From the NCBI RefSeq assembly GCF_036090055.1, contig NZ_CP107970.1, forward strand, positions 3,412,501 through 3,476,500: DNA of 64,000 bases, given 5' to 3'. Under the pieces are notes generated by a model that searched no databases, was not told the origin of the DNA, and worked only from the letters and a program-made list of their open reading frames with translations. Origin of the DNA: Nocardioides sp. NBC_00368 (lineage in GTDB: Bacteria; Actinomycetota; Actinomycetes; Propionibacteriales; Nocardioidaceae). Both the position numbers and the translations under genes were made by a program. Below, piece after piece: positions 61,401 through 64,000 of this stretch (positions within the stretch are counted from its first letter, which is position 1; every line of letters begins with the position of its first letter).

Positions 61401-62447
61401 GCACATCGATCCCGGGTTGCCCGAGGCCCACGAGGAGAACTGGCCGGCTGCGTTCCAGGCGGCGTTCACGTCGTCGAAGAAGGAGTCGATGTAGCCGACG
61501 CCGTTCCAGCCCCAGGAGTTGTTGATGACGTGCGGACGCTTGGAGACGTCCGGGTTCCCGCCGTCGGCGTCGGTCGGCTCCAGGAGCCACCAGCCCGACT
61601 CGAGGAGACCGGCGTCGGTGCCGCAGCAGCCGTTGGTCTCGATCCACTCGGCGTCGGGGGCGACACCGATCTGGTTGCCGGCGCCGTCGTCGCCGACCAT
61701 GGTGCCCATGGTGTGGGTGCCGTGGCCGTCGAGGTCACAGGGACCGCTGGAGCAGTCGCCGTAGGCGTCGAACCAGTTGTAGTCATGGGTGAAGGTGCCG
61801 TCGCCGTTGTTGCCGCGGTACTGGCCGACCAGGGCCGGGTGGGTGTAGTCGGTGCCGGAGTCGACGCTGGAGACGACGATGCCGGCGCCGGTCGCGCCCT
61901 GCGCCCAGGCCTCGGGAGCATGGATGAAGTCGATGCCCCACTCGGTGCCCTGCGGCGCCTTGGTGGCCGTCTCCTCCTTGACCGGCTCCACGAGCGAGAG
62001 CTTGGCCCGTTCGTGGACGGTCTTGATCTCGGGGTCGGCGGCCAGCTTCAGGGCCAGCTCCTCGGAGCCGCCCTTGACCAGGATCGCGTTCGAGATCGCG
62101 TACGTCTTGTAGCTGGCCTTGGCGGCGTCGAGCTGCGCGACGGCGCCGGCCTGGGAGGCCTTCGCCGTCTTCTCCAGCGCGTCGACGACGTACTGGCCGC
62201 GCTCGGTCCAGTCCTTGATGGACGTGGCCGGCCCGAGGTTGGCCTTGTCGGAGAACCGGAGCCAGAAGTCGGTCGAGTCCGACTTCTCGAACTTCGACTC
62301 GAGGGTGGACGAGAGCTTGGCCGCGGGGGCCTTGTCGTCGGCTGTAGGGGTGCCGGCGAATGCGGGGGTGGCGGCAAGCATCGCAGCGGTGGCGGCGAGT
62401 ATGCCCGTGGCTACTACGGCCGATCGGCCGAGGCGTGAATATCTCAA
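58407..62447 (-). CDS. Large secreted S8 (subtilisin-like) peptidase with repeated CarboxypepD-reg-like domains
   Basis: 1346 residues from a TTG start set by AAGGAG seven nucleotides upstream. Signal peptide at 1-31; propeptide to about 160. Catalytic triad: Asp196 (VVSSVDSGTD), His242 (DGHGTH) and Ser414 (NGTSMAAPHLAG), with oxyanion Asn in VINNSWGW. After about 490 come at least four transthyretin-like CarboxypepD-reg domains (GTVTSGGDPIAGATVELDG, GTVTNAGTDAPVAGAEVRL, GVVKDYNTKEGIDGAEVTL, GTVTGSGEPLEGAVVALDG) separated by a nidogen-like region and a Ser/Lys-rich linker. Extracellular protease with substrate- or wall-binding repeats. Confidence 0.92.
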   Translation of the reverse strand: MRYSRLGRSAVVATGILAATAAMLAATPAFAGTPTADDKAPAAKLSSTLESKFEKSDSTDFWLRFSDKANLGPATSIKDWTERGQYVVDALEKTAKASQAGAVAQLDAAKASYKTYAISNAILVKGGSEELALKLAADPEIKTVHERAKLSLVEPVKEETATKAPQGTEWGIDFIHAPEAWAQGATGAGIVVSSVDSGTDYTHPALVGQYRGNNGDGTFTHDYNWFDAYGDCSSGPCDLDGHGTHTMGTMVGDDGAGNQIGVAPDAEWIETNGCCGTDAGLLESGWWLLEPTDADGGNPDVSKRPHVINNSWGWNGVGYIDSFFDDVNAAWNAAGQFSSWASGNPGSMCQGTSSPGANTLTYSVGAVDSSGTVASFSGRGPGQDGLVKPNIAAPGVNVRSSVPGGGYASYNGTSMAAPHLAGAVAALWSYNPTLIGNVEETRRLLNEAATDVDDTTCGGTAANNNVYGEGYLDLARLIALAPAEGGTVAGTVTSGGDPIAGATVELDGDTLDRTLTTDAEGHFSADVYVGDYELTTSAFGFVTETGSASVTEDATTTVDFDLAEAPKHTVSGTVTNAGTDAPVAGAEVRLSPGNLSATAGADGTYSFAGVPEGTYTIFTEGSGCAEATSSEIEVMGNKTHHVKVVFSYDDYGYFCSEGSSGVRSGSTALGLEGDDVAASVDLPFSFPLYGGSYAKVYVASNGHVNFLASSTAFANGAIPAASVPNAAIYPFWDDLDARGDADVFTGPTTVDGEDAFVIEWRDILLLGTTDALDFSVTLFEDGRVELGYGDLPSGDRALGGSATIGIENATGTIGTQFSLNTASLSDDKSIIFDLAPMGTVFGVVKDYNTKEGIDGAEVTLTPAAGGSAKTVETGADGSYSVDAVTGAYGVSITAPDYVSVSRDISVAEDATVTSDAQLKAGRLAVTQTALNASLAMGGSVSRNLKIANNGSAPVEVDLGATGEEVVILGDKTASAGVTKSATKKSTAVKTAPGAGSKSSGLTSSKSGSKLGTSGKPSVTALAPTPAGETTLSHSSSHEVVQSSSVACPSGTTTILRTYSPGDFGISGSFTPTSVSFAVQETANGNTPVTATLYTLPAGAAFTFANLTPIGSGTTTVTSDFGATYTVPIAASAEIAPDDILVVSVAGAAVYFGGNPAAETSPTYLASDACGTPEPTDAAELGFPDSNIILDVTGETGGGGVAWLDVQPPSFTLAPGKAVTAIVTFDAAVDQPGTYTADVVIGNNTPYTVAPVPATMIVKAPSGWGKITGTVTGSGEPLEGAVVALDGVSYDVTLRTKADGTYGYWMQKSNAPLQVIVAADGFVPATKKAQIVAGQTTVYDFDLKPLN

Positions 62448-62776
62448 GGTGGGTCTCCTTGCGGAAACCGTCGGCAAAGCCCGTGACAGATCGTGCGCGT
62501 TTTTCCGGGTAATGCGGACGGATCGATTATTGCCACGGGAAACCGTTCTCCTGATTTGTTACAGGCGCAGTCATTCGGAGCGCTGGAGCGCGGCAGATAT
62601 CTGACAATGTCGTAAAAGCGTCACGGCTCTAGACAAGTTGGCGAGTCAAATATGACACGGGCGCGTCATTGACACCGGCCCCGGTATCCGCGCAGATCCA
62701 ATGCCCCCTCGATGACCGCGGGTCGTTGGGGTGGGTCCGCTTTCCGTTCGCTGTACGTTTTTGTGAAAGGAGGGGC
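62448..62776. promoter_or_regulatory. Divergent control region of S8 protease and 62777 gene
   Basis: 329 bp without a gene, more AT-rich than its surroundings. On the plus strand TACGTT (62754-62759) is a possible -10 followed by AAGGAGG and ATG 62777. For the protease the AAGGAG lies just inside at 62453-62458 on the minus strand. Direct GTCA-type half-sites (TGACACGGGC, GTCATTGACACC) at 62652-62674 could be binding sites. I cannot name a promoter class. Confidence 0.4.
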
Positions 62777-64000
62777 ATGTCTGCGATCAAGCGCGTGACG
62801 AACACGTCCGAGGCCGAGGCGCTGGCGGCGTTGCTCAACGGCGACACCCGCACCAAGCCGACCGTGGTGGTGACCGTCGCGTCCGGACACAGCGATCCCT
62901 ACGCCGACGTGGAGCGGATCGCGGCCGAGATCGGCGACCTCGCCGACCTCTACCTGGTCACGACCGGCGGCCACACCTGGGCCTTCTCCAACAAGATGAC
63001 ACCGGGCACGCAGGTCTACGGCGGCGCCGGGCGCGTCTACCCGATCGGCCTGGCGTGGAACGTCGACCTGAAGCAGGCACCCCTGCGCTTCGCCTGGAAC
63101 AAGTCCGAGGGCAAGAAGCTCACCGGGCAACTCATCGACGACGCCCTCGACATGGCCGCAGCCGCCGGCCTCTTCGACAGCGCCCGCACCGCCTCCACCC
63201 GGGAGCGCCGCGCCGGCACCGTGCGCTCGATCATGAGCGAGCGCGCGCTCGTCGACCTCGACGGCGGCGACATGGCATCGATCCCGCCCCAGCTCGCCCA
63301 GGCCGGGGTGCCGATCGAGCACGTCCTCGCCCCAGGCATGCACGTCGACGGCGTCCTGGAGAAGAAGTCACGCTGGCTCGACATCCGGGAGAGCCGCCCC
63401 ACCGCGGAAGAGGCACTGAAGACGTACGCCGCCGGGGACGTCGTCCCCGCGCAGGTCCGCTCCGTCCTCGCCGGCTCCGCGGACCTCCGCCTGCATCCCG
63501 ACGTCACCGTCGAGGTCTTCCGCTCCGACGTGACCGGTGACCCCGACGACGACCTCCAGGCCCTCCTCACTCCCGGCGAGGTCGTGCTCGCGCGGATCGT
63601 GGCCACCGGACCGAAGTGGCGGCTGTCGCTGCGCGAGGTCCGCGAGCACGACACCGCCCGCGAAGCCCTTTCCCTGTACGCCGGGGGCCCGCCCTGGCTC
63701 GACCCGGATGCGCCACCGCCGGCGATCGTCGAGCACGTCGAGACCGTCCCGGAGCGCTTGGCTCCCGAGCCCGCCGAGAGCATGCCGGAGGCCGCTGCCG
63801 AGCCCGCTCCCGCGGCCCCGCCCAGGCCGGCGATCCCGACCCCGGCGATGATGCCGCGCCGCAAGGGCGAACCGGTCCGCGCCCTCCGGCCGCCCCCCGC
63901 GCCCGCGCCCGAGCCGGTGCCGGAGAAGGAGCCTGCCCCGGCGAAGAAGGCGGCGGTGCAGTCGATGTCGCTGCAGGTCACCGCGATCAAGGCCGAGAAG
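62777..64000 (+). CDS. Unknown protein with two S1-like segments, truncated at window edge
   Basis: At least 408 codons with no stop before the window ends. AAGGAGG four nucleotides before ATG gives a strong ribosome site. Residues 28-90 form an alpha/beta domain (VVVTVASGHSDPYADVERIA, VTTGGHTWAF, then YGGAGRVY at 81-88). Two stretches resemble S1/OB barrels: APGMHVDGVLEKKSRWLD (about 190) and LLTPGEVVLARIVATGPKW (about 275). A Pro/Ala/Glu-rich linker follows and the reading frame continues with QSMSLQVTAIKAEK, likely the start of a further, perhaps coiled, domain. RNA binding is possible; no family named. Confidence 0.7.
   Translation, partial: MSAIKRVTNTSEAEALAALLNGDTRTKPTVVVTVASGHSDPYADVERIAAEIGDLADLYLVTTGGHTWAFSNKMTPGTQVYGGAGRVYPIGLAWNVDLKQAPLRFAWNKSEGKKLTGQLIDDALDMAAAAGLFDSARTASTRERRAGTVRSIMSERALVDLDGGDMASIPPQLAQAGVPIEHVLAPGMHVDGVLEKKSRWLDIRESRPTAEEALKTYAAGDVVPAQVRSVLAGSADLRLHPDVTVEVFRSDVTGDPDDDLQALLTPGEVVLARIVATGPKWRLSLREVREHDTAREALSLYAGGPPWLDPDAPPPAIVEHVETVPERLAPEPAESMPEAAAEPAPAAPPRPAIPTPAMMPRRKGEPVRALRPPPAPAPEPVPEKEPAPAKKAAVQSMSLQVTAIKAEK

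Noticed and set aside
57201..62438. A continuous open frame of 1745 codons on the plus strand opposite the S8 protease and the 57108 gene
   Set aside because: It is the mirror of high-GC third-codon bias in two real genes; the product is Arg/Gly/Asp-rich low complexity without any domain, and it spans an intergenic terminator.

Overview
This 64 kb window is chromosomal sequence from a high-GC actinobacterium. Many GTG starts, several probable leaderless starts (a TANNNT -10 box 6-7 nt before ATG/GTG), a GroEL with a His-rich tail next to groES under two CIRCE operators, and the order glmS-acpS-nnrD-alr-hydrolase-tsaE-tsaB-rimI-tsaD-groES-groEL all fit Actinomycetia. A Nocardioidaceae-like (Propionibacteriales) origin is my best guess, by inference only. 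I see no IS element, prophage, CRISPR array, tRNA or rRNA.

Layout. 1-3.4 kb: a minus-strand, stop/start-coupled catabolic operon (two SDRs, quinone oxidoreductase, HAD phosphatase, APH-type kinase) behind a TetR-type palindrome. 3.4-3.9 kb: a repeat-rich gap. 3.9-16.3 kb: guaB3, guaB, several divergent regulator/target pairs (AraC/DUF3224, Lrp/rhodanese, XRE/DHA2 efflux), an ACT-GNAT protein, two DUF1684 paralogues and an unusual orphan ABC-type permease. 16.4-19.5 kb: secreted LVIVD protein, DUF305 lipoprotein, GH25 lysozyme. 19.6-21.8 kb: groES-groEL. 22.5-33.8 kb: THUMP-like methyltransferase, then the t6A/cell-wall operon (tsaD, rimI, tsaB, GNAT-TsaE, hydrolase, alr, nnrD, acpS, glmS), interrupted between rimI and tsaD by a TetR-like gene and an exact array of seven 16-bp palindromes every 29 bp. 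33.8-41.3 kb: coaA, glmM, rplM-rpsI, exported proteins, rocD. 41.4-49 kb: ECF sigma factor with a NIT-like membrane partner, a repeated secreted protein, TetR/BVMO/SDR and two tandem DUF402 genes. 49-64 kb: ThrE exporter, YbdK ligase, FUSC protein, secreted HNH nuclease, MBL hydrolase, orphan beta-class DNA methyltransferase, Mug glycosylase, a wHTH/coiled-coil/NERD-like protein, a 1346-residue S8 protease, and a gene running off the right edge with two S1-like segments.

The most unusual layer is non-coding. Many operon ends carry a long inverted repeat, and these fall into families whose arms (and sometimes loops) recur at separate loci: a TGTAACACGTCGTT family (3 copies), a GTTCGTC-AGGTATG family (2), a CCGAGTCGGCGCATC family (2), a GTACGCCGCC family (2) and 21-bp GTCGGCCGAAGCGTC tandem repeats (2 loci). 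They look like a dispersed palindrome population used as intrinsic, partly bidirectional, transcript ends. A different palindrome is carried in frame inside both tsaB and nnrD.
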